From assembly GCA_902363455.1 (NCBI GenBank), contig CABJAC010000001.1:1429952-1493951 (forward strand): a stretch of DNA of 64,000 bases, given 5' to 3'. The notes below the pieces were generated by a model, which saw only the letters and a list, made by a program, of their open reading frames with translations, was not told the DNA's origin and ran no database searches. The DNA comes from Caryophanales bacterium. GTDB lineage: Bacteria > Bacillota > Bacilli > Exiguobacteriales > Exiguobacteriaceae. Made by a program: the position numbers and the translations under genes. This document shows, piece after piece, positions 40,703 through 50,515 of this stretch; position 1 is the stretch's first letter; every line of letters starts with the position of its first letter.

Positions 40703-40740
40703 CAAAAAGCACCGCCCCCTACAGAAATGAGGACGATGCT
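40703..40740 (-). terminator. intrinsic terminator of cls
   Basis: On the minus strand AGCATCGTCCTC pairs (with G-U) with GGGGGCGGTGCT, followed by TTTTT. Confidence 0.75.
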
Positions 40741-40747
40741 GTGAACA

Positions 40748-42271
40748 TTATAACAACGGTGAAATCAGACGCGAAAACGATTCGAAGATTCGGAACCGCA
40801 TCGGTCGCTTCACATAATTCGCCGAAGACAGCTGGATTGAAACGTCAAAATCATCAATAAAGTCACGCTCAAGCCGGGCGGCACTCTCGGAATCATACAT
40901 AAATGCCATCAATTCGTAGTTCAAGACGAAACTCCGGATATCCATGTTCGCCGTTCCGACGACGGCAATCTTTCCGTCGACGAGAAACAGTTTGGCATGG
41001 ACGAAATGACGGTTATACGTATAAATCTTGACACCGTCATTCAACAACGGGCCAAAATAGGATCGCGTGCCGTAGTAAGATGTGAAACTGTCGCCTTTAC
41101 CTGGCGTCAGAATCCGGACATCCAACCCGGCGCGTGCCGCGAGACGAAGTAATGTCATCGTTTCGTTATCCGGAATCAAGTACGGCGTCGAGATCCAGAT
41201 CGACCGTTGAGCCGAGATGATGGCGGCAATCAGAGCATTCCGGATCGCCGGATCTTTAGATGTCGGTCCGCTCGTCACGACCTGTACCGCACCGTCCGAC
41301 TCGACATCATGTTTCGGGAAGTAATGGTGTATCGCTTCGTCACCGGCAAACGTCTCCCACGTGTCATTGCCTTCGAGGTGCGCATACAACCAATCATCGA
41401 GGAACGTCGCCTGCAATTCCTTGACCGCCCGCCCTTCCAAACGGAGATGCGTGTCACGCCAAAAACCAAACTTCTTACTTTTGCCGTCGTATTCATCACC
41501 GACGTTTAGTCCACCGGTAAAGCCTACTTTCCCGTCGACGACGACGATTTTCCGGTGATTGCGGAAGTTGGCCGTAAAGATGAACAACGGACTCGAAATC
41601 GGGTCATACGCCGCAATCTTCGCCCCGGCTTCCCGGAGCGGTTTCAAAAACCCTTCTCCGAGCATATAGCTGCCGAGTCCGTCAAACATGAACCGGACTT
41701 CGACGCCGGCGTTCAAACGCTCGATCAATGCTTCCCGGATCGCTTGACCGGTCTCGTCGTTGCGGTAAATGTAGTACTGAATGTGGACATGATGTTCGGC
41801 AGAACGAATCGCCCGAAGGATTTCCGGAAACGTCTCGCTACCGTTCGTCAGGATTTGACTCGCCGTGTGGACATCCACCCCGCCGCCACCGAAGTTGCGG
41901 ATCGTGTTGGCAAGTTTCAAATGATTTGGTGGCAACTCGCTGACGGCAAGCGACCGGACCGGACGAATCGCCTGTTTCAGCAAGGTCCGCTCGTCATGCG
42001 ACCGCCGGTTCCGGCGCCGGCGACGCGGATTTCGCCCAAACATCATCCAGATGATGACACCTAGAATCGGTAAGAAGATCAAAACTAAAAACCAGGCAAT
42101 CGTCGATTCCGCTGTCCGGTTCTCGATGAAGATGATCATGATGACGGCAAGTGGTACGACGGTCGCGGAAATCGTCAGGACATAAAACAGGTAGCCTAAT
42201 TGATATAGCCCCCAAATGATTCCCCCTGCGACTAAAAACACGAGCGCGAACTGTAAAATCCGATTGCGCAC
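40748..42271 (-). CDS. cls: cardiolipin synthase (phospholipase D family)
   Basis: 507 residues. Two N-terminal membrane helices (with a PLAVIMIIFIENRTAESTIAWFLVLIFLPILGVIIWMMFG motif typical of Cls) and two HKD motifs: HRKIVVVDGKVGFTGG and HAKLFLVDGKIAVVGTAN. It joins two phosphatidylglycerols to cardiolipin at the membrane. Length is typical. GAGGAGG lies before the ATG. It is downstream of the ZagA-like gene but separated by a terminator. Confidence 0.94.
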   Translation of the reverse strand: MRNRILQFALVFLVAGGIIWGLYQLGYLFYVLTISATVVPLAVIMIIFIENRTAESTIAWFLVLIFLPILGVIIWMMFGRNPRRRRRNRRSHDERTLLKQAIRPVRSLAVSELPPNHLKLANTIRNFGGGGVDVHTASQILTNGSETFPEILRAIRSAEHHVHIQYYIYRNDETGQAIREALIERLNAGVEVRFMFDGLGSYMLGEGFLKPLREAGAKIAAYDPISSPLFIFTANFRNHRKIVVVDGKVGFTGGLNVGDEYDGKSKKFGFWRDTHLRLEGRAVKELQATFLDDWLYAHLEGNDTWETFAGDEAIHHYFPKHDVESDGAVQVVTSGPTSKDPAIRNALIAAIISAQRSIWISTPYLIPDNETMTLLRLAARAGLDVRILTPGKGDSFTSYYGTRSYFGPLLNDGVKIYTYNRHFVHAKLFLVDGKIAVVGTANMDIRSFVLNYELMAFMYDSESAARLERDFIDDFDVSIQLSSANYVKRPMRFRIFESFSRLISPLL

Positions 42272-42333
42272 TAGACTTCCTCCTCTGCAACATACTCTAT
42301 TGTTCTATTTCCCTGTCTCCTTTAAAAATATAG

Positions 42334-42364
42334 CAAAAAAAGAAACCACAGATGTGATTTCTTT
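42334..42364 (-). terminator. intrinsic terminator
   Basis: On the minus strand AAAGAAATCACA pairs with TGTGGTTTCTTT across 2 nt, followed by T residues, just after the COG0523 GTPase gene. Confidence 0.85.
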
Positions 42365-42374
42365 AAAAGTTGAC

Positions 42375-43499
42375 CTATTTTGGAAAATTCATGTCGTACA
42401 TCTCGCGACCCGGAATCGGATCACTCAAGCTGGCCCAATCCGTTTCGTCTTTCTGGACGAGGCAGGCGTCGAACTTCGCTTCGAGTGTCTGTTGATCAAA
42501 ACCGATGCCGATCAAGACCAGTTCCGTCCGGCGATCGTTGATACTTTCGAAACGACCGGCATATTCCATGTTCGACGCATATCCCGCTTGATGGAACAGC
42601 AAAGCGATTTCCGGACGGGTCGCCAGATACAAAAAGCCTTTGGCGCGGACAACTTCTTCCGGCCACGCCTCAATCAAGGCCAGCAACCGTTCCGGGTGAA
42701 ACGGAACATCCCGTTTGTAAACGAACGAACTGATTCCGTACTCTTCCGTTTCCGGAATATGTTCCTCGGCATTCAGCTCGCGAATCCAACCGGCACTCGC
42801 CGCCGCCTGTTCGAAATCAAACAGATCGACGTCCAGAATCTCGGCCGGATCAACCTGCCCGTGTGTCGTCTCGATCAGTTTGGCAATCGGATTCAATGCC
42901 TTCAAATAGCCGATGACATCGTGCTTTTCGTCCTCCGTCAACCGGTCGATCTTGTTCAATAAAATGATATCGGCGAACTCGACCTGATCGACCAGCAGAT
43001 CCACGACTTCACGGACGTCCGTCTCGTCGACCGCCTGTTGCCGTTCAATCAGGGATTCACCGGATTCAAAGTCCTTCAAGAACCGATAGCCGTCGATGAC
43101 CGTCACCATCGCATTGATTTTCGTCGTTTCCGTCAAATCAATCTGACTGTCTTCATCGAGGTATGTAAAGGTTTGCGCAACCGGAATCGGCTCCGAGATG
43201 CCACTCGATTCGATGACGATGCCGTCGATATTACCTTGATCGACCAGACGCCGGACTTCTAGCAATAAATCATCTCGTAACGTACAGCAGATGCAACCGT
43301 TCGATAACGTGACAAACGATTCTTCTGTGCGCGAGAAGCCGCCTTGCTCGATCAATGTTGCATCGATGTTGACTTCGCTCATATCGTTGACGATGATGGC
43401 AAGTTTTCGTCCTTGCCGGTTGTTCAGTAAATGGTTCAATACCGTCGTCTTACCGGAACCGAGATAACCGGACAGGACAGTGATGGGAATCGGATGCAT
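42375..43499 (-). CDS. zagA: COG0523/CobW family GTP-binding metallochaperone (ZagA/YciC-like)
   Basis: 374 residues. P-loop GYLGSGKTTVLNHL, the metal-binding CICC within LSNGCICCTLRDDLL, the ESSGISEPIPV switch and NKIDRL guanine motif, then a CobW C-terminal domain. A Zur box lies directly upstream, so its role is most likely zinc delivery during zinc starvation, as for B. subtilis ZagA. AAGGAG lies 8 nt before the ATG. Confidence 0.88.
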   Translation of the reverse strand: MHPIPITVLSGYLGSGKTTVLNHLLNNRQGRKLAIIVNDMSEVNIDATLIEQGGFSRTEESFVTLSNGCICCTLRDDLLLEVRRLVDQGNIDGIVIESSGISEPIPVAQTFTYLDEDSQIDLTETTKINAMVTVIDGYRFLKDFESGESLIERQQAVDETDVREVVDLLVDQVEFADIILLNKIDRLTEDEKHDVIGYLKALNPIAKLIETTHGQVDPAEILDVDLFDFEQAAASAGWIRELNAEEHIPETEEYGISSFVYKRDVPFHPERLLALIEAWPEEVVRAKGFLYLATRPEIALLFHQAGYASNMEYAGRFESINDRRTELVLIGIGFDQQTLEAKFDACLVQKDETDWASLSDPIPGREMYDMNFPK

Positions 43500-43520
43500 A
43501 GAAAAAACTCCTTTTTAGTC

Positions 43521-43541
43521 AAATCGTAATCATTACGTTTT
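43521..43541. promoter_or_regulatory. Zur box
   Basis: AAATCGTAATCATTACGTTTT matches the Bacillus Zur operator (TCGTAATNATTACGA core) at 14 of 15 core positions. It lies 22-42 bp before the start codon of the COG0523 gene. A weaker related sequence, AGTAATCGTTCCGAT, follows at 43546-43560. Confidence 0.82.
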
Positions 43542-43588
43542 AAATAGTAATCGTTCCGATTTATCCTGTCAACTGATTTTGTCCCGAT

Positions 43589-43635
43589 AAAAAAGCTTTC
43601 CCCGTTCCGGTCTGTGATACCGGGTAGGAAAAAGC
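43589..43635 (-). terminator. probable intrinsic terminator
   Basis: On the minus strand GCTTTTTCC pairs (with G-U) with GGGGAAAGC around an inner CCGG-containing hairpin, followed by six T. Confidence 0.6.
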
Positions 43636-43662
43636 CTATCGTGTAATGATGATTTGTGTCGC

Positions 43663-44532
43663 TTACTCAAAAAACGAGGTCCGCATCAACCGGACGATTG
43701 TTCCCGCCGCCTCCTGAGAAAATCCGGCAATCGTATAATGATTCGTTTTTGGAATCACATGGAACATTGCATTCGGTAAACTGCGGGCAAACCGTTCATG
43801 CGCGGCATTGATCCGTTTCGTCAGCTCCGGATGCAACCATTTCTCCGGCATTCCGCCGGCCCAGTCCGATGCCGATAACACCAGGACCGGCGGCGTAATA
43901 TGCTCAACGACCTCTAAGACGTGCTGATTGTTTGCCTCAACCGCCTGCCATTCGTCCAGTGTCCCCCGCCAATGATTTTTCCGAGCCATGTTCCGCCACA
44001 TCGGCACCCGGTCCGCTTCCGGCAGACTCGTGAACATCCGCGCGCCGAGATTATCGGGGATCAACCAAGCGATGGGTCGAACATGACTGAGTCCATACAA
44101 AAAGCGGTTCCATTCCTCTTGCGTCCGTTCGTACCAGTTTGGCAATTCCGCATCGACTTCCGGATGCGACGGGTCCAGTAAAACAATCCCTGCTGTGTCG
44201 TCCGGTCGACGGCGTCCGAGTTCAAGTGAGATGTATGCGCCGAGTGAGTGTCCGATGAAGACGAACGGTCCGCGAATCGCCAGCAGATCAAGGACCCGCT
44301 CCAGTTCGTCCGCTTGTTGCGTAAATAATCGTTTCGTTTTACCGCGCGTCGATTTTCCGTACCCGAGCCGCGAGTATTCAAAGACCCGTCCCTGTTTTAA
44401 CAGTTCTCCGCGGAGCCATCCCCATTGATAATGGCTCGACATCATGCCGTGATCAAGGATGAACGTCACATTTCCCGTCCCCGTTAATCGTGTATCAAAT
44501 CGCCCGTCCGCTGTATCCACAATTCTTTCCAT
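43663..44532 (-). CDS. alpha/beta hydrolase
   Basis: 289 residues. Oxyanion region LDHGMMSSHYQW, nucleophile elbow GHSLGAY, acid in LSASDWAGG..., catalytic His in IPKTNHYTIAGF. A cap insert rich in Trp and Arg lies between residues about 130 and 215. Esterase or lipase-like; substrate unknown. It follows the DinB gene by 12 bp on the same strand, so probably one operon (GrpB-DinB-hydrolase). Confidence 0.87.
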   Translation of the reverse strand: MERIVDTADGRFDTRLTGTGNVTFILDHGMMSSHYQWGWLRGELLKQGRVFEYSRLGYGKSTRGKTKRLFTQQADELERVLDLLAIRGPFVFIGHSLGAYISLELGRRRPDDTAGIVLLDPSHPEVDAELPNWYERTQEEWNRFLYGLSHVRPIAWLIPDNLGARMFTSLPEADRVPMWRNMARKNHWRGTLDEWQAVEANNQHVLEVVEHITPPVLVLSASDWAGGMPEKWLHPELTKRINAAHERFARSLPNAMFHVIPKTNHYTIAGFSQEAAGTIVRLMRTSFFE

Positions 44533-44544
44533 TTCAATCCTCTC

Positions 44545-44991
44545 CTATTCAAACAAATCCAACTTGATGTCATAACCAAGCAGGTTTAAGTAATCAAACA
44601 ATTGTGACCGGTGATGATACAAATGAACGGCTGCTTCCAGTAACCAGCCGGTCGAGCTGTCAGTCACTCCCCAATAGGTCGTTTTCGTTGAGAAACCGGT
44701 CGCAGATCGGTCTTGATAATACTGCCACGATTGTTCCAGCCGGTCGACAAGTTGGTCAGGCGGTACCGGGATGGCATAAAATTGAGCCATTTCGTCTGCC
44801 GTCCCTCCCGTTGCTATCCGTAGATCGGCTTCGAGCAAAACCGCCAGATGGACCGCCACTTCATACACCGACCGCTTCCCGGGAACCGGTCGTTTGTCCC
44901 AGTCCTCCGACCGAATTAATCGGATCAGACTACGTGTCGTCCGGACCCCGACACGAACATGCCGGTCAAGTGCCTCCTGCCAGTCATTCAT
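44545..44991 (-). CDS. DinB-like protein (four-helix metal-binding bundle)
   Basis: 148 residues from ATG 44991; the much longer frame overlaps the GrpB gene and is rejected. Helical bundle with SVYEVAVHLAVLLEADLRIAT (first His) and LLEAAVHLYHHRSQLFDYL (late His pair), the DinB/YfiT pattern. The start overlaps the GrpB stop by 8 bp, implying coupled translation. Members include thiol transferases and uncharacterised metal enzymes. Confidence 0.75.
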   Translation of the reverse strand: MNDWQEALDRHVRVGVRTTRSLIRLIRSEDWDKRPVPGKRSVYEVAVHLAVLLEADLRIATGGTADEMAQFYAIPVPPDQLVDRLEQSWQYYQDRSATGFSTKTTYWGVTDSSTGWLLEAAVHLYHHRSQLFDYLNLLGYDIKLDLFE

Positions 44992-45499
44992 GCAACCACC
45001 AGGCAAATGCCCGTTGCTCCATCTCTTTAACAAAAGTGTCCTTTCCGGCAATGTAGGCACTGATGTCTTCCGGATGATGGTTCGCCAGTTGCTCTTTGAT
45101 TGTACTGTATGCTTCGACTTCCTGCGGGTGTTCCCGCAAGTAATCACGAAAGACAACGTGACGGGTAATTTCCGGATTCCCGCTCGCATAAAGATGAACA
45201 TGATGTGTCCGGTGATCTCCGCCTTTGCGGTAATACCGACGACCCGGCATTCCGAATTCGCCTTTGACTTCGTAACCGATGGCTTCCATTGCCGCATTAT
45301 AGGTTTCGATGCCTTCGAGCGAGTCGACGACCGGCAGGATATCCAAAATCGGTTTTGCTGACAATCCCGGAACCGACGTGCTGCCGATATGGTGAACCGT
45401 GAGCAGACGTTCCGCGAAGATTGTTTCCAGCCGGTCCGCTTCCTGCTTAAACGCTTCCGACCACGATGCTTGATACGGTGTGACGATGACTTGTCTCAT
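44984..45499 (-). CDS. GrpB family (UPF0157) nucleotidyltransferase-fold protein
   Basis: 171 residues. VHHIGSTSVPGLSAKPILDILPVV is the UPF0157/GrpB signature (GS motif of a nucleotidyltransferase fold), followed by RYYRKGGDHRTHHVHLYASGNPEITRHVVFRDYLREHP. GAGAGAT precedes the ATG. First gene of the GrpB-DinB-hydrolase unit. The biochemical activity is unproven. Confidence 0.88.
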   Translation of the reverse strand: MRQVIVTPYQASWSEAFKQEADRLETIFAERLLTVHHIGSTSVPGLSAKPILDILPVVDSLEGIETYNAAMEAIGYEVKGEFGMPGRRYYRKGGDHRTHHVHLYASGNPEITRHVVFRDYLREHPQEVEAYSTIKEQLANHHPEDISAYIAGKDTFVKEMEQRAFAWWLHE

Positions 45500-45583
45500 T
45501 CAAATCTCTCCCCTCGTCTGTAGTATGCCAGTTTTTTCCCAAAAACTAAAACGACTCCTCATATGAGAAGCCGTTTTACTGCA

Positions 45584-48301
45584 TTATTTTTTCGTGATGA
45601 AGTAACGTGATTGATCGAGACGGTCAGATGCTGTATAGATATTCATCTTGTATGAACCCGTCTCAAGACCGGTCCGCATCTTCAAGACATAGTTACCGTG
45701 GTTGTCGGCAACGTCTTGCGCAATCAATTTGTAGCCGTTGCTTGTTTTTTCGAACAAACGGACGATTTGACGTTTTTCGACTTTACCCGTCAACGTCTTT
45801 TTGCCTGTCCATTGTTTGACCGGATACGTATTTTTGATCGTAAACGATGCTTTTTTCGTAAATTTGTTTGAGATATCTGTCGACTTCACCGTATACGTAC
45901 CGATCTTCAAGCCGTCTTTAACCGGAATCTTGAAGCCGCTTGCCGTCGTCTTCGCTTTGGCGATTTTCGTCGAACCTTTGTAAAGCGTGACATCCAGCCC
46001 TTCTGTTGCTTTTCCTGTTAGGACTGTCGAACCGTAAACAGCTGACTTTTTATCGATGGCAGGTGTCGCGACGACGCCCGTTCCGACCGTAATCGTTTTT
46101 TCAGTTTTCATGAATCCGAGTTCTGAAACGACTGTCAGCTTGTCACGCAGTTTGACCGGACGAACCGTGACCGCATACTTGCCCTTTTGATCCGTTGTCG
46201 CTGTACCGAGGACCGTCGTCCCGCGTTTCACCGTCACTTTTGCACCTGCGACGGCTGTTCCTGTCACTGTTTTTGCTCCCGGTTTGACGGCACTGACACT
46301 AACGTTGAAGTTTTTCATTGGCACGTCTAACTTAAATTTCAAGAATGAACCTGTCTCACCAGCCCGTTTGACACCTGTGTTCGTGATGCCTTCATACCGT
46401 TTCGTGTAGTCCGCTGCTGCTTCTGCTGAATCAAAGTCGACCGTGACCGGTTTGCTCGCGACAAGTGACCAGTTATCATCCGCTTGATAGTTGACCGGTT
46501 GTTTTGCTTTGATGAAGTCCGAGATAACGTTTCGCGTTTCATACGCTGACTTGTAGACGATGTTCTTTCCGCCGCCGAGACCCGGGAAGCTGGCGCTGCC
46601 GGCACGGTAGTTGTTGGTTGCGACGAGGAATTCTTGATCGTTTTTGATTGCCTTGCCTTGGTACTTGATGTTTTGGACACGATTCGCCGTTTCATTAACG
46701 ACGACGCCGTTGAAGTCATACTTCGCCGGTTTCGTGATATCGATTTCGTACGTCAAGCCGTCCAAAATATCAAAGTTATAGCTGCGGAAGTCTTTGTTCA
46801 GCAAGTCTGTTTTTGCATCCGTCACTTCATTGAATTGACCGGCTGACATTTCGAGCCAGTTCTTGACGTCAGATCCTGTGACTTTGACGACTTCAAGCGT
46901 GTTCGGATAAACATAAAGATCGGCAACATTCTTCAAGGCAATCGGACCTTTTTTGATTAACGTATAGTCAGACGCATTGACTTGGTTCCGGCCGCCTGTT
47001 TTGAACGGTGCACCGGCAGACAGGAGTGGCAAATCTTTATACTGTGCGAGATCCGCATTGTCTTTTAGTTGTTTCTCGACGTACCATTTTTGCGCGTTCG
47101 TGACAAACTGGACAGAATCATCATCTTTGACGAGGGCAAAGAAGCTTTGGATATCGTCGTTGATCGTTCCGACTTGCTGACGGATGTAGGCAAGTGTTCC
47201 GGCATGCGCCTTTTCAATCAACTTGACGGCACCGGCATCTGCTGTCGTCTCTTTTGTGACGTCCGCCAGTTTCGCAGCCGATGTATCGACGACCCATTTA
47301 TCGCCGTCTTGTTTTAACTGCAAATCGATCACACCGACGTTTTTCCCTTGCGTGTTCGCCATGACGACCGGTTTGCCGTTGATGAGACCGTTTGCTGCAT
47401 CGACGTTCGGCAATTTATTAAATGCCGAATCTGTTGCCGGGAACTTTCCGTGCTGGTGACCGGTCATCAAAACATCGATGTCGGCGATTTTTGTCAGCGC
47501 ATAACCGACGTTCTCGTCGCCGTCTTTTTGGTCCGTCGTATCCCCGATTCCCGTGTGTCCGAGTGCGACGACGACGTCTGCACCGGCGTCTTTTAATTTC
47601 TTCGCTGTTGCTTTGGCCGTCGGAATGATATCTTCGGCCGTGACTTTCCCGGTCAGGTTGCCGGCATCCCACGCCATGATTTGTGGTGTGACGACTCCAA
47701 AGACACCAACCTTGACCGTTTTCATCTGACCGTTTTGATCCTTGACTTGGCGTTCGATGATTTGATAATCTTTGCCGTCTTCATTGTAGTCCGAGACGAT
47801 CGGTTTTTTCGTGACGGCATCGAGGACGTTCGAGTTCACGAACTTGATTTCGCCTTTAGACGCACCCATCGCATTTTTCAAGAAGTCGAGTCCGAAGTTG
47901 AACTCGTGGTTCCCGAGGGTGACGGCGTCATAACCGAGGTATTCCATCAACTCATACATCGGATGTTTGCCTTTGTTGCCTTTGTCGTATTCGTTTTTGA
48001 CGTAGTCGCCAAACGGTGTCCCTTGCAGTGTATCTCCGTTATCAAACAGGAAGCTGTTTGATTCCCCGACGACGTTCTGCTCTTGTTTGATGACGGTCGC
48101 TGCTTTGACAAGTCCAATCGACTCATCCTGCGCATCCTTGAAATAATCGTAGTTCATTGAGTTTGTATGTAAATCAGTGGTCTCTAAAAAACGAAGTTTG
48201 ACGACGCTGTTGTCGGCGGCGAGTGTCTTGACTTGAATGACGGGCGCAAGCATCGGTGCGATCAACGTGCTGGCAATGACGATTTTCGTGACTTGTTTCA
48301 T
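45584..48301 (-). CDS. secreted bifunctional 2',3'-cyclic-nucleotide 2'-phosphodiesterase/3'-nucleotidase
   Basis: 905 residues from the ATG after AGGGGG. Signal peptide (MKQVTKIVIASTLIAPMLAPVIQVKTLAA). Metallophosphatase domain with LRFLETTDLHTNSM, FLFDNGDTLQGTPFGDY, VTLGNHEFNFGLD, VALGHTGIGDTT and MTGHQHGKFP. The 5'-nucleotidase C-terminal domain contains PGLGGGKNIVY. Two to three Ig-like repeats follow (for example KTVTGTAVAGAKVTVKRGTTVLGTATTDQKGKYAVTV). No LPXTG anchor is present and the protein ends YFITKK, so it is released or held non-covalently. Scavenges nucleotides and phosphate outside the cell. Confidence 0.92.
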   Translation of the reverse strand: MKQVTKIVIASTLIAPMLAPVIQVKTLAADNSVVKLRFLETTDLHTNSMNYDYFKDAQDESIGLVKAATVIKQEQNVVGESNSFLFDNGDTLQGTPFGDYVKNEYDKGNKGKHPMYELMEYLGYDAVTLGNHEFNFGLDFLKNAMGASKGEIKFVNSNVLDAVTKKPIVSDYNEDGKDYQIIERQVKDQNGQMKTVKVGVFGVVTPQIMAWDAGNLTGKVTAEDIIPTAKATAKKLKDAGADVVVALGHTGIGDTTDQKDGDENVGYALTKIADIDVLMTGHQHGKFPATDSAFNKLPNVDAANGLINGKPVVMANTQGKNVGVIDLQLKQDGDKWVVDTSAAKLADVTKETTADAGAVKLIEKAHAGTLAYIRQQVGTINDDIQSFFALVKDDDSVQFVTNAQKWYVEKQLKDNADLAQYKDLPLLSAGAPFKTGGRNQVNASDYTLIKKGPIALKNVADLYVYPNTLEVVKVTGSDVKNWLEMSAGQFNEVTDAKTDLLNKDFRSYNFDILDGLTYEIDITKPAKYDFNGVVVNETANRVQNIKYQGKAIKNDQEFLVATNNYRAGSASFPGLGGGKNIVYKSAYETRNVISDFIKAKQPVNYQADDNWSLVASKPVTVDFDSAEAAADYTKRYEGITNTGVKRAGETGSFLKFKLDVPMKNFNVSVSAVKPGAKTVTGTAVAGAKVTVKRGTTVLGTATTDQKGKYAVTVRPVKLRDKLTVVSELGFMKTEKTITVGTGVVATPAIDKKSAVYGSTVLTGKATEGLDVTLYKGSTKIAKAKTTASGFKIPVKDGLKIGTYTVKSTDISNKFTKKASFTIKNTYPVKQWTGKKTLTGKVEKRQIVRLFEKTSNGYKLIAQDVADNHGNYVLKMRTGLETGSYKMNIYTASDRLDQSRYFITKK

Positions 48302-48609
48302 CTGATTTCCCCCTAAGTATAAATGACTGCTCAACTAATTTAACACGCTTTCATTGTAGCTTATAGTCTCATCGAATAGGTCGGACATCCGTCTTATTTA
48401 ATCTACTTAACTAATTCCAAATACTGGCTTTACAAACTTCATTTAGACTTAATCTTTTTAAAAGAATCATCGTATTTTTTGCAGTGAACAGCAGTTTTCC
48501 TCTCTATTTGAAAAATAAAACAACTTACGCCATACTTCTGTTAGGAAATGACAACTCACTTCAGTACATATCAGATATATTAAGATTCTCGGCGAAGGAG
48601 ATTTCAATT

Positions 48610-49035
48610 ATGAAAAATACTCAGCTTCATCCATCCATTCCCCAATTAGAACGGGATATCGAACGTATGGATCAACATATCCTTGATTTGACCGCGCACA
48701 TAGAGACGCTGGAAAATCTTTTAATGAGGATGATCGAGCAAAAAGCATATACTCCGGATCTACTCACCTCTATTGACTATGTGATGCTCAAACGCAACGC
48801 TTCTTCCACAGCAGTTTTACAACTTCCTTTGTTTTTAATACGGATTCAAAAAGACTATCAATTTTCAGGCATCATTCCCACCTTGACTCATTTCCATTCT
48901 GAGTTGCTAACCACTTTATCGATTGATGAAAAGGAACAAGAGAACTATCCGATTGAGATTTCAAAACAATTGATTCATGAGAAATTGAAATCAGGAGTAT
49001 TTGATGTCGGAGAAAAAATTCTGAACAATCAATAG
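48610..49035 (+). CDS. hypothetical coiled-coil protein, 141 residues
   Basis: Start at ATG 48610, with GAAGGAG 9 nt upstream; the longer frame from 48484 has no site. Residues 10-50 form a heptad-rich helix (IPQLERDIERMDQHILDLTAHIETLENLLMRMI). The rest is mixed. It stands alone. No family recognised. Confidence 0.6.
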   Translation: MKNTQLHPSIPQLERDIERMDQHILDLTAHIETLENLLMRMIEQKAYTPDLLTSIDYVMLKRNASSTAVLQLPLFLIRIQKDYQFSGIIPTLTHFHSELLTTLSIDEKEQENYPIEISKQLIHEKLKSGVFDVGEKILNNQ

Positions 49036-49044
49036 GTCGAAACT

Positions 49045-49077
49045 AAAAAAAGAGCACAGATTCTTTCGACTGTGCCC
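49045..49077 (-). terminator. intrinsic terminator
   Basis: On the minus strand GGGCACAG pairs with CTGTGCTC across 10 nt, followed by seven T, downstream of the 465-residue membrane protein gene. Confidence 0.7.
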
Positions 49078-49117
49078 TTCTCATTACATAGCTATTCTTA
49101 AACCGATCATTCTTTAT

Positions 49118-50515
49118 TTATGAAACAGTTGGTTTTCGTTTGATGACAAAGCCGATTAATCCGGCAATCAACGCCATACCGGCTGCATAGAGCGGTGTCA
49201 GTCCAACCGGTTGTTGCGTAAACTGCAGTAAGGCTTCATTCCGCCAGGCGACCGTAAAGTTTGCCGTCGTCGCTTGAGCGACAAGGAAACTCGTGATGCC
49301 GACCAGAACCGCAAAGACAATCGGATCAAGAATCGTCCGGAACGCACGGATACTGACGAGTAGATACAAAACAAACGGAATCAAGATCAAGACCCAGTAA
49401 GCACTTTCCGAATCAATCGGCTCCGGTACGGATCCGGCTGATTCCGCATCGAGCGCCTGAATCGTCTGGCGGGCAATGCCGTAATCAACCGGTTCAAGAT
49501 TCAGTTGGGTATCCGACAAATCGGGTCGTTCGCCGCCGAGGATCGTCAGCAGTTGTTCCGTCACCCGGTCGGTGTCCACTTCCGCCAGGACATCCTCAAT
49601 CGATTGATTTAATTTGCCGGTTGATGTCTCCCCGTTCAGCATCGTCACCGGTACATCGACATCTGCTCCGAGAACGTTCGCTTTATAGGAAATCTGTCCG
49701 CCGTGCAACAAGTCGTACATGCCGCCGCTTCCGGCATCGAGACTCGCGACCGTCAAAGCCGTCCGAAGCATTGAATCTCCGTTGTATTTGGTTTCATCCG
49801 TCACAACGAGATACAGCTGGAGACAACTCGCAAATACCAATACGAGCAGGCTGCCCCGGGCTGCCGCCGACAAACCGGATAACCCTCGCGGATAGAGCGC
49901 CAGAAAACTTAAACCAATCACGATCCCAAGTGCCAGCAAGCCTTGTGTCAACACACCGCCTTGGAACGATAAAAAGGAAATCGATTCACTGCGCTGGACA
50001 AGAAAGAACCAACCGATCCAGACCGTCACCAAAAAACTGACGGATCGGACTGTCCATCCGAGCCGGTTTGCTTTGATCCGCATCATTAAAAAGAGAATAA
50101 AAACAAATACGATCCCAAACACCGACAACAACAGTGATCCATAGGTGGCGTCGAATGTCAGCGGGGACAAGACTTGATTCAAATCAATCCCAAAGATCGA
50201 TAACACATCTCCGGCTGAACTCGCCCCGAGCACTTGGTTGATGATTGCTTCCCGGACGGCACCCGGCATCGTCACGTCCAGTCCACCGACGAATAACAGC
50301 ATCAGCGTGACCGTCACGTCGCTGCTGCCCCAGGTGACGCCTGCATCCTGCATTTGTTCGACGAGCGACTGGTAATCACCCGAGGATTCGATTTGTCCGG
50401 TCACAAGTGTCATCAGACCATATAAGACGGCAAAGAAAATTAGACCAAATCCAATCCCGAACACGAGATCCATAATCGAAAAGCGCCGGTTGCGCCGCTC
50501 TTGTCGTTGCTCCAT
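49118..50515 (-). CDS. polytopic membrane protein of unknown function, 465 residues
   Basis: Start at the ATG 7 nt after AGGAGGG; TTG 50521 is less likely. After a basic N-terminus (MEQRQERRNRRFS) come about nine to ten hydrophobic segments. An extracytoplasmic-looking polar region of about 130 residues (about 245-375, rich in Asp, Gly and Ser; GDSMLRTALTVASLDAGSGGMYDLLHGG, ...DVLAEVDTDRVTEQLLTILGG) splits the helices. No family recognised. It could be a sensor or transporter component. Confidence 0.65.
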   Translation of the reverse strand: MEQRQERRNRRFSIMDLVFGIGFGLIFFAVLYGLMTLVTGQIESSGDYQSLVEQMQDAGVTWGSSDVTVTLMLLFVGGLDVTMPGAVREAIINQVLGASSAGDVLSIFGIDLNQVLSPLTFDATYGSLLLSVFGIVFVFILFLMMRIKANRLGWTVRSVSFLVTVWIGWFFLVQRSESISFLSFQGGVLTQGLLALGIVIGLSFLALYPRGLSGLSAAARGSLLVLVFASCLQLYLVVTDETKYNGDSMLRTALTVASLDAGSGGMYDLLHGGQISYKANVLGADVDVPVTMLNGETSTGKLNQSIEDVLAEVDTDRVTEQLLTILGGERPDLSDTQLNLEPVDYGIARQTIQALDAESAGSVPEPIDSESAYWVLILIPFVLYLLVSIRAFRTILDPIVFAVLVGITSFLVAQATTANFTVAWRNEALLQFTQQPVGLTPLYAAGMALIAGLIGFVIKRKPTVS

